The position numbers and the translations under genes were made by a program. From Phragmites australis (Eukaryota > Streptophyta > Magnoliopsida > Poales > Poaceae): DNA of 64,000 nucleotides. The notes under the pieces were generated by a model that was given only the letters and a program-made list of their open reading frames with translations, searched no databases and was not told the DNA's origin. The stretch's first letter is position 1. Every line of letters begins with the position of its first letter. The stretch is taken from the NCBI RefSeq assembly GCF_958298935.1, contig NC_084921.1, forward strand, positions 55,601,001 to 55,665,000, written 5' to 3'. Positions 1 through 11,800 of the stretch are shown in pieces.

Positions 1-899
1 AAAGATGATTGGAGTTTCTGTGTATGATTTACTCCTCCGCTTGCAACGGTTGGAGGCTGAGCCTATCGTATGGGTAAAGATGTACAATCTCTACAGAGTG
101 TAAACCTATTTGAATAGCCGTGTCCACGGTCATGGACATGCGAAAGCAGCAATCGCATTGACTAGACTCCGGGCACGTGTGTCTTGATGAGTGAATATGT
201 CGATTAGATGTCCATGTGATGAGGTTGCTGACTAAATTCGTCAGGATCTGTGTGGTAATAGAGGTACACCAGATGTGATGAAAGGAACTACGGAGTGAGG
301 TGTAACCCCTCTTAGGACCCAAAAAAATCTCAAATATAGCTTGTTACCTGGTTTTGAACTATTTAAAATGTTTTTAAGTCAATCCTAGATATTATAATTG
401 GACATATGTATAAACTGCTTTATGCTTAAAACTAAGCTGTAAAGCCTTATTCTTGAATTACCTCCCGTTTATGCATCTATCAACACCTTGAAATAGTGTA
501 TGGCTTATTGAGTACTTTCCGTATTATTCTTGCTGTCATTCAGATGAGAAAGCCGATGTCGACTTCACCGGAGATAAAGACGATGATAAAGAATAGTCTT
601 AGAAGTCACGTCCGCACCATAAGTTGTTTGTGGCTTGGGCTTTATCTTTTCGCTGTGTTTTGTTGGTCTCTCGGCTAGGTTTGTAAGATACAGTATGGGT
701 TATAATATTTTATACTTTGAATCTTAGTAATTATGTATGAAGTTTGATTGTGATACTACAAATATTGTACTGTACGTATCAGCTACTTGATCTAGGGACT
801 GATACAAGAAATACATAAGATCTTGGGATTAAGGTCTTACATCTGTCGTCGACCGTCGGTAAGGAGGCCAACACCAATCGGGGGAAAGGAGGTAAGGGA
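1..899. other. AT-rich intergenic sequence, no gene recognised
   Basis: Only short open frames occur here, none with splice-supported extension or a recognisable domain. No repeat boundary could be fixed. Confidence 0.5.
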
Positions 900-1411
900 C
901 GACTTCTCGGATGGCGGTAGCACCGGATGGCCGCCGCCGCCATCGCCGAAGTAGCCACCGATCGCGAATATGTCACCTGCGGCGCCGCCAATAGTGGGCA
1001 TGCCATCCTCGACGGCGACCTCCGAGGATTTGGACGAGCATGCATAGATGTTCCTCGCCGGCACCTTCAAGCACTACGCGCAGCTAGCATCCCTGACCGT
1101 CTTCACACACTGCGCCGCCATGTACACACCACCGCTCGTGGTCACCACGGCGAGCCCCGGGGCGTGAGGCACGACGGCCACGATGTCACCCACCAGCGCC
1201 TACGCCGCATCGATGAAACTGATGCTGGACACAGTGGAGCCGTTGCAGACCTATATGTTGACTCAGACCTATGTTCTTGCTAAATCAACGGAACATGATG
1301 TTAGGTCCTGTTGGTTTAATGAGTCTCATGATGAGATCAGGACCATTATCTGTAATTAACAAGCTTATGAATGAATGAAAAGAGTGCTGCCTATTGAAAA
1401 AAAAAAAAAAA
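900..1411 (+). pseudogene. unidentified GC-rich gene fragment ending in a poly(A) run
   Basis: A GC-rich island (about 900-1270) lies in AT-rich flanks. One plus-strand frame reads like protein (FKHYAQLASLTVFTHC, then PPLVVTTASPG) but is cut by in-frame stops near 1046 and 1167. It is followed by AT-rich sequence resembling a 3' UTR, ending in a run of about 15 A at 1397-1411. Coding-like sequence, a 3'-UTR-like stretch and a genomic A-tract together suggest a retroposed, processed pseudogene. I do not recognise the parent family and found no clear target-site duplication, so the A-tract could be coincidental. Confidence 0.3.
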
Positions 1412-1591
1412 GAGCGTGACCTTCTTTGATCAGGCTATGGGCGCGGCAATCCGTCCAGTACTAGCAGTCCAACCATTGCACGGTCGTTTCTGACCAATCA
1501 GGAAGCTTAATGCGTGAGCAAATCTGACCAAATAGGAAGCAACGCAACATTAGTTGAAATCTACAAGACGCAGCTAGCCCTCGCCCGTTAA

Positions 1592-1801
1592 AATGTTTGG
1601 TTCTAGTCTCTAACAAGCTAAGGTAAAATTTAGTTATACTAAATTTGGTTTATGTTTAGATAAGGCTAAAATTTAATCGCATTTAAAAATTTTGATCGGT
1701 TAAATTTTATTATAGCAAAGTTAGGCAAGATTTTAACGTTCAAAATAGCCATTCTGATTTTTAACTGACTAAATTTTTAATTTAATCTTAAACCAAACAC
1801 T
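1592..1801. mobile_element. candidate MITE (AT-rich, terminal inverted repeats)
   Basis: The left end (TGTTTGGTTCTAG) and the reverse complement of the right end (TGTTTGGTTTAAG) form an imperfect terminal inverted repeat. The interior is AT-rich, about 210 bp, non-coding, with internal self-complementary TTTA-rich blocks. This is the usual architecture of a small non-autonomous DNA transposon. No target-site duplication was resolved. Confidence 0.4.
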
Positions 1802-2225
1802 ACTCTAATTATTTCATTCTAATATGATACTAATTTTAATATAAACAAATTTTGGCTTAGCTTCTTCGACTCGGAAACCAAACAACCCGAAAGAATCCAT
1901 GGTACTCTTGTTCCGTGGCGATCGGCCACTGGCAAAGCTTACCGCAGAGGATCCGGACTTCTCCGAGGCCCAGAAAGAACCTCGTCACCGTCACTGACAG
2001 CATTACCCACATGTCTGTAGGCCCACAACCCAGTGGCACGATACGCGGGCCCACGCAAACCCACTAACTGCTCTGCTCTGCTCCGCCGCTGCAACCCGCG
2101 ACGACCTCCTCTTCTTCTCCTGCGAGTCTTGCCTTCGACTTCATTTCAAACCCCCAGCCGCCGCCATCGCCACCTGCCGTCGTTCCTCTTCCCTCCTCCG
2201 GCGATCGCCGTCACAGGCGGAGTCA

Positions 2226-5200
2226 ATGGCCGCGCACTCCGCGTCGCAGACTCGCCGCCCAACACGCCGCGCGCCTCCGCAGCCCCCTCCGGCCGCCGCG
2301 AACGGGAAGGCGTCGTCGTCATCCAAGCCCACCTCTCCGGTCCAGGCATCGTACGCGCCGCTCGCTCCAACCAAGGATTCCTCGATCATTTCTTCCCTGT
2401 GCTGATTTAGTGGCTTTATGCATGCGCAGGTTGGAGAGGACGGTGAAGAAGCTGAGGTTGACGAGGGCGCTGACGCTCCCGGAGGCTACCGCGGTGTCAG
2501 GTGCGTGCCGAAGGATGGCGGCAAAGCGCGTGGACGCCGCGCTGCTTACCGATGCAAATGGGATGCTCTCGGGCATCGTCACAGCCGAGGTGAGAATCCC
2601 AGAGTTGGAAAGGTGCCATCTGTAGGTGGAAAGGAAAGAGGACTGAAATGTGCGGCGAGATGCACAGAAAGTATGCGATTTTGGGGCTGAATAATTTTGA
2701 AGCCTGCATTTTTTTCTTAAATCAGTGGCGGAGGTTAGGAACCATGGGTTAGAATGAGTTCATTCATATATGAACAGCTAGCTAGAAAGATCTATTTTGA
2801 GGGAATAGAAGGATATGTTCCGGCCTTTACTTTTTAGGAGGATTGAGAAGAATATATTGTGCTTTAGGAACAGATAAAATAAACAATTGGGTTTGGGGGT
2901 TTTCCGCAAGGAATTTGATGGGATTGATCATGATCAGGCTCTTGATGGTACATTTGCTGAGGATCAAGTTTTCACTGGGGATTCGTGTTTGCCCTTCACT
3001 CCTTTGTGTAGGACATAGCGCGGCGAGTGATAGCTGAGGGTCTCAAGCCTGAAGAAACAAGTGTGGTGAAGGTGATGACACGGAACCCAGTTTTTGTTAT
3101 GTCGAATTCATCAGCCATTGAGGCACTGCAGAAGATGGTCCAAGGTTTTCTTGTTATATATTCCCTTCACTCCTAACATCAGCATCCATTGTTAGTTTCA
3201 CCTTTTGTCATAATCATTGTTATTATTTTCTCTAAAGATGGCCTATGTCTGGAAAGTGGTACTGTTGTGCTGTGCATAATGGGAGAGAACCATTGCTGTG
3301 CATAAATTATTGTGGAATTATGTACCAGTATTTGGATAATGAAATTCAATAACCATAACTGAACCAAAATGCTTCTACAGATGGAGGTGGGAATAGAACA
3401 GCTATAGTAGTGTATGCACAAAAAGAGGCAAACAAATAAAAGTAAAACTGGGTAGAAACTAGTTTCTTTTGCACAGTTGGGGCTCCAGAAGCTTTAAATT
3501 TGAACTGTATAAAGCTTCAAAACATCTATGCAAAGAAAAACTGGATGAATCTGTCATTACCTTAGGTATTGCATTCGTTCAATTTGAATTTAAACCCTTA
3601 GACTATCTACGTGAAGGAAAAAAAAGGATGAATGATCTCTTTTGACATGTCATTCATGCACAGGCAAATTTAGGCACCTCCCTGTAGTGGAATATGGTGA
3701 AGTCATTGCCATGTTGGACATTAAGAAGTTCCTTTATGACGCAATTTCAAGAATGGAGAAGGCTGTAGAACAAGGCAGTACAATAGCAGCTGCTATGGAA
3801 GGGGTTGAACGACAATGGGGAAATGACTTCCCAGGTTTCTTTGTTTTACTTTCTTTGAACAACAGTGGAATCAACTTTGTGTGTAATATGGAACTGATCT
3901 TGAATCTTTTTATTCTTAATTAGGACCACATGCATTCATGGAATCTCTTTGGGAACAGATGTTCAAGCCTTCCTTGTCAACTATCATAACTGAAAATAGC
4001 AGGTATATTTGCTACAGCCAAGGAAAATATATGATGTCACAATTTATTCTCACCTATTGTTCAATTGTTTGTCTTTTCTAGTGTTCCAGTGGTATCTCCT
4101 TCAGATCGGGTAATTCTAGCCGCCAAAAAGATGAGGGAACATCAAGTTAACTCGGTAGTTGTCATGACGGGGAACATGTTGCTAGGAATTCTCACGTATG
4201 TTTTGTGCAAAAAGTCATTTATGCTGTTGAATTTTTGTCGATCACAATTTATTCAGTGCTGACACTAGGATGATGAGTTGTGCTGCTTTCTAGTATGTAA
4301 CTTCATTTAATTGCGATGAACTCAAACTGTATGGATATTCTTCAGTTCGAAGGATCTTGTTTTGCGAGTGGTGGCACATAATTTATCCCCAGAGGCAACT
4401 CTTGTAGAAAAGGTATGTTTACAAATGAATCATTCATATTTTATTTTTCATGATCTTATTCTTCATTTTGTTCATGATGTGTTTGCATTTGCTTGTTTGT
4501 TTCCGAAGGCTATGACTGCAAACCCTGACTGTGCTACATCGGACACATCAATCCTTGACGCTCTTCATTCAATGCAAGATGGGAAATTTTTGCATATTCC
4601 TGTCGTAGACAAAAGCAAGTACTGAATTCTAACAACAAAGTAACATTCCTTTTTAAGTGTGTATCTAACTTAGATCTTTGGATAGATGGACAGATTATTG
4701 CCTGTTTGGATGCTCTACAATTAACCCATGCAGCCATATCGATGGTGAGTACCAAAACTTTTTCGCTACCAGGTCATGTTACTGGGCTCTTCTTTATTTT
4801 GGCAATGTTTTATCATGTGAACAAAACTGAGATTTCTGGAGAGTATGAGATACAGTAGGTTTAACTGGGGATGCCAAAAGTAGATTTTAGTCTTTGTGGC
4901 ATTTGACTTTTTATCACTATCTAATTCTTATTTTTTGTTTTCATTAGGTTGAGGGAGCCTCTGGAGCAAAGGATGTGGCTAATACTATGATGCAGAAGTT
5001 TTGGGATTCAGCTCTTGCCATCCATCCTGCAGAGGAGTTTGATGCTCGTAGGTTGTTCCTTTTTCTACTTGCGCATTTCCTTTCCTTTTTCAAAAGATCC
5101 TTTTATTAGTCTTTTCTTAAACCTGTGCAGTGATGAGTCTCGTATGGTGGCGTCAGACAATGCTGAAGGGAAGCATATGCATCCTCCTCATGTTAACAGT

Positions 5201-6085
5201 TCCTTCTGTTTTAAAATTGAAGATAAAAAAGGGCGCATGCACAGATTCAGTTGTGGTTGGTGCTCATTGTTCTTTCCTGATTGTTGTTTGCTGATGACGC
5301 GTTATAGAGTTCTGCTTATCTGCTTGATCACACTTTTCTGTCTGCAGTTTCAGAAAGCTTAGATGAGCTTGTGTCTGCTGTGGCGTACAGATTAGGAATG
5401 GATAATGAAAAGCCAAATATTAAGCTTCTGGTAAGAGGTGAATTCTTGTCTTCGAAGCACACACTGTTAATAGAACAATATTTAGGTCTTCGAGATTATG
5501 ATACCTCTACTGAAAAGGACCTGATTTGTTCTTTCAGTTGTTTTTCAGTAGTTTCAGACTGATCTTACCTAGACACTGCCTGAGATTGCCTATGCAATGT
5601 TCCTTCAAGCGTGAACTAGCCAAAACCTGTATTTTGCAAAGCTAGCTGTTGGAACAATGGAATTCTAGACCTCTATAGATTTTACCGAAATAATGACTAT
5701 TATGCGCTCATTTGAATTGTACTCCATGTTGAACAGTATGACGATGATGAAGGTGACAGAGTTCTCCTGACTACTGACAGTGACCTTAACGCAGCAACTC
5801 AGCATGCCAAATCAGCTGGGTGGAAGGTAATCTCTTGTTTGTTTGCTTACTGAGCCAGTAAAATTCGCCCTACACAAGCAGATTTTTCAGAGTTTCCTTC
5901 TCTGTGTTCAGGTTCTGAGGCTGCATATGGACGAGTCCGAGATCAGGAGGGAACCCACCGTGTCGCTTGTGGATCCCTCGACGGCGGAGAGATGGCGGGC
6001 GTCTCTCCGGTTCGGCATCGTGGTTGGCGCCGTTGCGCTCGCCGGCGTCGGGGTGATCGTCTACTTGAAGCGCTCTCAGCTCTGA
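2226..6085 (+). CDS. CBSCBSPB: CBS-CBS-PB1 domain membrane-anchored protein (CBSCBSPB family)
   Basis: Fourteen exons give a 529-aa protein: 2226-2350, 2430-2589, 3012-3144, 3664-3834, 3924-4002, 4082-4195, 4346-4412, 4509-4614, 4686-4744, 4948-5051, 5131-5255, 5348-5430, 5737-5826 and 5912-6085. Two pairs of CBS repeats occupy roughly residues 50-175 (ACRRMAAKRVDAALLTD; GKFRHLPVVE) and 222-340 (KKMREHQVNSVVV; GKFLHIPVVD). A PB1 domain spans roughly 397-484, ending in an acidic DDDEGDRVLLTTDSDL segment, and a single C-terminal membrane helix lies at about 505-523 (FGIVVGAVALAGVGVIVYL). The order and length match the plant CBSCBSPB family. CBS pairs usually bind adenine nucleotides and PB1 mediates protein pairing, so a tail-anchored sensor or adaptor role is inferred; the biochemical function is unknown. 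The exon 1 donor (2351) was chosen because it restores frame with a 79-bp intron. The exon 8 donor is GC (4615-4616), because no GT site there keeps the frame. Confidence 0.93.
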
Positions 6086-7140
6086 CTCCATACTTACGTG
6101 CTCACGTCCACACTGTAAAGAGTAATTGCCCACAAGGAGAACCACAGCGTACTGTATACTTGGAGACACACAGGTCACACAAGAACAATAAGGCGGTAGT
6201 ACAGTGTACAATAGACAGAAGAAACTCTGAGGTGTGTAACTACGAGTGTTCTACTTCTTCTCGCCCATGTATCCTTCTTTTTCTTTCTTTTTACAACAGG
6301 GTGTTCAGAAAATAAACAAGTCAAGCCAGATTGGCGTCTTTTGTACACTGTAACTGCAGAGAAGCTCTATTAAGTCACTGGCGCCTGTTTTTGAAATAAG
6401 AAAAGAAAAGAAAATAGCTTGTGCTGTGCTGCCGAGTGCTGAGCTTGTTTAGGCTTTTACATGACCACGGTAATATTCAGGTACGACAAAACTCTGTATT
6501 CCAGTCAGCACTTCCGAAAATGTACCCACACTAGCCAGCCTACTCTAACGTCAGTGAAGAGTGCAGTACGTGTCAGAGAGAAGAAGAACCGCACAAGAGA
6601 GGAAAAAAAAAAGCACTTTCGATTCCGCTTGTACGTACACAGTACGATGGAAGCAGGAAGAAGAGGATGCAGCCGGCAGTGCCATGGATAGGAATAGGAT
6701 TGGAACAACAAGCATGCATGGTGACGGAGGAGAGAGACGGATCGGCCACGGCGCGGAGTCTCGGAGAGGTGACGCGCGCCGTGATACGTGCCCGCCTGCT
6801 AGACACGGGCGAGGTGCACGTGTGCACCCCCCAGCCGGAGCGAGCTCACGTGTCACCCTCTTTGTCCCAACCCAAATCCTTTTCCAGTTCCTCCCGTCTC
6901 TTCGATCTCAGGTCACCTACCTCACTAGCAAACCGGACAAGGTACGATTGAACTCAGCTGCAGTCTGCAGCGCCTCATCAATTCCAGCTCGTCGCCGCAT
7001 CGCACCACTCGAGCTTACAACCTCGGTTCATGGTTATCTGCGCCGTTCTGTGCTGTGCATGCAGAGAGGAGAGAGCTGGCTAGCTATAGAGCGACGACAA
7101 AGGCGTGCGCCATGACTCGATCTGGTAATAACTAGCAGGC
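6086..7140. other. intergenic: 3' flank of the CBS gene and 5' flank of the next gene
   Basis: Both neighbours are on the plus strand. The first half holds likely 3'-UTR sequence of the CBS gene. The second half (about 6690-7130) is richer in GC and would hold the promoter and leader of the coiled-coil gene. Long open frames here (for example 6561-7115) have no domain, splice support or family resemblance. Confidence 0.5.
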
Positions 7141-8214
7141 ATGGTGGTTGTCTGGGGCTGCAGTCTCTTGGTCGCGGCCTGTGCGCGTGCGCGCGCGCTC
7201 CGGCGGGTGGTCCAGCTCCCGGCGCTCCTCTGCTGTGAGGCCATGGTTTGGGCGGTGACGTTCCTCGCCTCCCCCCTCCGCCTGCTCACCGCCGTCGAGA
7301 GAGAGCGCAAGGTGAGATTTTTTAGCCTTGTTGGTAGGTAGGAGAGATTGTTCAGATTGGTGCCAGCTCAGGGTTGTATTTTGCGAACGTTTGTTTCAGT
7401 TGGGCGGGCTGATTGGGGAGATGCAGGCCCAGATGGACGATCTGGTGTGGGAGAACAAGGATCTGGAAGAGAAGCTGCAGGCGGCGCTGAGGGAGCAGGA
7501 GGCCATGGAAGCGGTTCTTGACGAGATGGAGGAGGAGCACGAGGAAGCCTTTGCTAGGATAGATGTCCTCGAGAGCCAGGTGATCGTATTGTTCCCTTCC
7601 CTTGCGTGTTCGTTGTCGGATGGCACCGTACGCTTGGATGACAAATTCGTTCCTTTCCTGCTCGGCAGCTCAAGGCGCTCGGGCAAGAGAACATGCGGCT
7701 GAACGAGCACAAGGGGAAGTCCATGTGGGACAAGGCACCGGCGGCGGCGGCCCATCATGGCAACGATGGCAAGAACCCGTCCCAGTCTGACAAGAAGCCG
7801 TGGGTAGCATCCAACAGAGACCGGGAAGAGGAAGAAGCCGCGGCGGGGGCACATGAGGAGGCCTTCAAATTGGCGCTGACGACGGCACCGGTCGCGGCCA
7901 GGAGCCTGACCTCGGAGGAGGCTAAGCTGGTCGCGCGGCGGCGGAGCCTGTTCAGCCTGGGCATGTCGCTGGCGGTGGGCGCGGCGGTGTGGTCCGCGGA
8001 CGCGCCGTGCCTGCCGCTGCTGGCGGGGCTCTTCGCCGTGGTGGGCGTGTCCATGCGCAGCGTGTCGCGGTCCTGCGCCGCGCTGCGGAGGAGCGGGCCG
8101 GCCGTGGGCGACGCCGTGGCGCTGCTCAGCCTCAACTGGTTCCTCCTGGGCGTGCTCACGTCGCCCATGCTCGGCCCGGCGCTCACGTGGTTCGCTGCTG
8201 CGATGTCCCTGTGA
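7141..8214 (+). CDS. coiled-coil membrane protein of unknown function
   Basis: Three exons (7141-7311, 7400-7579, 7669-8214) with GT-AG introns give a 298-aa protein. Residues about 1-50 are hydrophobic (LLVAACARARALRRV, then LLCCEAMVWAVTFLASPLRLL), suggesting an N-terminal signal anchor or re-entrant segment. Residues about 60-125 form a charged heptad-rich coiled coil (QMDDLVWENKDLEEKL through AFARIDVLESQLKALGQE). A low-complexity linker rich in A, K and E follows. Two likely membrane helices lie near residues 205-230 and 255-285. The topology suggests a membrane protein with a protruding coiled coil, perhaps a tether, but I recognise no named family. The next gene (CAO) is convergent, with about 620 bp between the stop codons. 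The introns and strong coding character make the gene itself credible. Confidence 0.8.
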
Positions 8215-8831
8215 AGCCGAGCGAAGCAGCAGCATGTATCGTGTTCGTCAGATACCCGTTTCTGTATGCTGTGCCTGTAACGTACGTATACAATAGTGAG
8301 TGTGGCTTTTACCTTGCCGCTTTACTCATTCTGAATATCTTTGGGGCCGTATAGAGCGAGTGTTTTGGAGCCAAAATCTAGGCCACAATTTGGTCGTGCA
8401 TATGCCACCTGCAAGCTTAAAACTCTCCCAAATTAGGGCCAGGAAACCACAGATAGGACTAGCCAATTCTCAATTCTCAGAGTATATGAACATATCTTTC
8501 ATACTTGGTAGTATGATCGTATATGCTTTTACAGAGTAACATTCACTGAATCTTTACATAAAAAGGGTGAAAAAGGAAGAAGAAGAGGAAAAAACAGATC
8601 AATCTCAGATTACAGTTGCATCCCGTGTTGCCGTCGCTAGTGTACACTTTTGACATCAGAAAATGATGTTGCCCATCATTCTCTCCATCAGCCTTTTCCC
8701 TTCCAGAATCCTTCGATACCGTCCGTAGCAATCTCAGGCACAGACGCACGCACGCCTAGGCAACTAATTCTGGCCATCGTCTCGCGAAGAAATGCGACGA
8801 GAAAGAGACTACAGGTGCAGAAATCCAATGA
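8215..8831. other. convergent 3' flanks between the coiled-coil gene and CAO
   Basis: This gap separates the stop codons of two convergent genes and should contain both 3' UTRs. No ORF, repeat or RNA gene was recognised. Confidence 0.6.
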
Positions 8832-11800
8832 CTACGATCCACTCTCAGCTTGGTTACTGAATGGCAGTCGGTCGGCGCCTCGATCAACAGCATCCCTCCA
8901 CAACCGATACCGGATTCCGAGCTTGTCATAAGAGACTGGCCAGTTCCAGACGTTGGCGCCATTGATCATTCGTTCTTGCTGCCCGAGAACAAGCCGTAGG
9001 TCCTCATTCAAGACCTGCACAAGATCATCCAAGATTACCATGATCAGAATTGTCGGGAACAATTGTTCGAATCAACGCAGGTGCCCTCTGACTTAGTTTG
9101 CACTTTGACCATAATGATCAGTAATGATTTAGTAGTCCCTTTTATCACATTAATATACCTCGAAGACAACAATGCAGGAAAGGTTAACCACATTTTGGTG
9201 CAAACTGAGACAAAATGAGCATACTTGCCTTCTCGGCGAAATGTGACCACAATAGGTGCATGAACGGCATGTGCTTGAGCCATGGAGCGAAGTCTAGCGA
9301 CATCCGGTACAACAGCCTGGTTTTATTCCTAGAGGAGGGCAAGCAAACATGGAGTTGGTGGAGATGCGTTGAACATTGCTGGGTGCTCTTTCCTTCTAGT
9401 TTCCCAGGCTTTGAGATGCCGATGGTTGACAAGACCATGCACGGTGGTCGGAATTCCATGTCGATGGGGTAAGGATCCCAGTACCCTTGGAGCCCAGATG
9501 CAGGTGTTAAGAACTTCACCAAGCTGGCAAAAATTACACGACATCAGCATGTTGGTAAGCACACATAATATCACCACGGTTATGAGAGTTCATATTCATC
9601 AGTCAGTTTTCTGAAGTGGTATGAAAAGTATATAAGTACCTTGGAACACTCCAACCCTTGGCAAAGGTGGATGTGTGGGTAAAAGGAGCATGAGCAAGGT
9701 CCAACAGATTGTCCAGAAGAAGTCCATGCTCAATTGGTAGTTCCATTACTATCTGTTGAATGACCAAGAACTCCATTACCATATAAGACACATGTCATGA
9801 TACAGTCGCTCCAGCATAACAGGATTTCTAAAAGGATTTCCTTTTACCTCTGCATGAACTGTAAATCCTGGAGGAGGCAGAAGAGAAGGGATGGTGGCCT
9901 TTGGTGGGTCATCCCCAGGCCAGATCCAAACCATTCCTTCTTGCTCGAAGCATGGCAATGACTGGATGCGCACATTGAGCATCCTTGTTGATGGCATTTT
10001 TTCACATTTTCCATCAGTCGAGTATTCCCAACCTGAAGGTAATTATAAATCCTAAATATTAATTACACATCATTCTTGTCTTTTTGTAATATTAGGAGCA
10101 TAAGAAACATGCCGAAAGAAATGTTAACCATTCTCATGTATTCAGCTTAATTTTAGAACTAAAAGTTACAGTATGTGACTTTCCGTTCTTACCATGGTAA
10201 GGGCACTGAATTCTACCCTCATTCACTGAACCAAGATGGAGAGGGCAAGCTCTATGAGCACATGTGTTCTGAACACATCCAGGCTTTCCATCTTTTCCTC
10301 GGAATATCACCCACTGCTCCTCGAAACAATCTATTGGTACCTGAGAATGCACATACAAGTCCGTCAAATAAGCACACGTTTCTGTAGCTGCTAAGTGCTA
10401 CCTGTGACTTTGTATTGGCTTGAAACATGCAGTGCTTTACCATTGTGTCATCTTTCAGATCACTGGAGAAAGCAACTGGGTACCAGAAGTTCTTCAAGCT
10501 GGGATTGTAAGGCTTCACTGGACCAGACACGTTCAGACTCCGACGTGGTTGTTTCTTGGCTCGGACATGGGCAGTGGATGATGTACTTGGAGCTAGGGAA
10601 GTGGACTCGGCTGTGGATGCACTAGAGGTTCCATCCGGCAACAGCCTGTCATTTACCAGGGTCTCCATTTGTGCTAACTTATCAAGCGCAGATGATACCC
10701 TTGCTTCCGATAAATGAACCTGCATCAGACATGTAAAACATCAGGTTCAGGGCGTTACTGAAGAGTGTCCATCTGGTTCCTTTCAGTAGCATACCTGATT
10801 GTGGGCTTTTGCCAGTTCCTGCTGTAACTCGTCAAGCTCTTTCCTCAAGGTTCCAATCGACTTGAACTCTCTTGCTAAAGGATTGAGAACCTCTACCACC
10901 TGCATTTCAATTTTAGAAACGCATGGCATAGTCTGTGTTAGTCCTCCACTATTTCGACATCAAACAATTGATAACAGCTGCATTTTTTATGCATAACTTT
11001 ATGACTACCAATTACTTCATACATATCGAATATCTAAAATTCGGCAAGTGCAAACTGAAACCTTTTCTCTGAACTCAATGCTAAAACGGTATTTCATACC
11101 TTGTTGTGGAGAACCATGATGGTGAGGAGATCTTGCCGCGCCCTCCAATCACAGTACTGGATGTCGAATCTGACCACCTCGAGAGCTTGGTTCACATCCA
11201 AGAACTTGCCTTTCTTAATGGGGACCCTCGGCCTGGGGTCATCGACATGGAACAAGGCCTCCAGGTTGTTATTCTTTGCAAATTCAGCTCCGTCTTCCCT
11301 GAGCACTGCATACACTTTGATTCCACCATCTTGACCAACGCCCTGCACAGAATCATCATCATACCCCATGAGCCAATTGGATTACTGTACGATTCATCAG
11401 AAATCTAGTACAGTAAAACCAATCTAATCAATAGTCAGATACAAAAGATTGTGAATTCGGCAACTCTATCTTTCATGAACAACAGTACGGGATGGAGACC
11501 GCCTCTCCTCCTTCTCCGCCGTCGACGCTCACTCCGAGCCCGGCGTTCACCCACTAGCCCCCGTCGGACTCCCCCAGCTTTTCCCAGTGCCTTCCTCTCC
11601 CCTTTCTACTTTCGCACCACCCTTCCTCCCCGGCGCTTCCTGTGTAGGCAGAACTAAGGTGCAACGATGGCTCCACCACACCCCCACACTCTGCATCCTC
11701 GACCGAGCAGTCACCCTGCGCAGGAATCCCCACAGTGTGCCCCCTCCAACTCCACATCTCCGGGTCACTCCTCTGTCTCTGATTTGGGTCGGGGACCCCC

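Noticed and set aside
2399..2429. 31-bp intron 1 in the CBS/PB1 gene
   Set aside because: It keeps the frame but is too short for a plant intron. A donor at 2351 also keeps the frame with a 79-bp intron.
6561..7115. 184-codon open frame upstream of the coiled-coil gene
   Set aside because: No domain, no splice support, and it overlaps several equally long frames in the same GC-rich promoter region.
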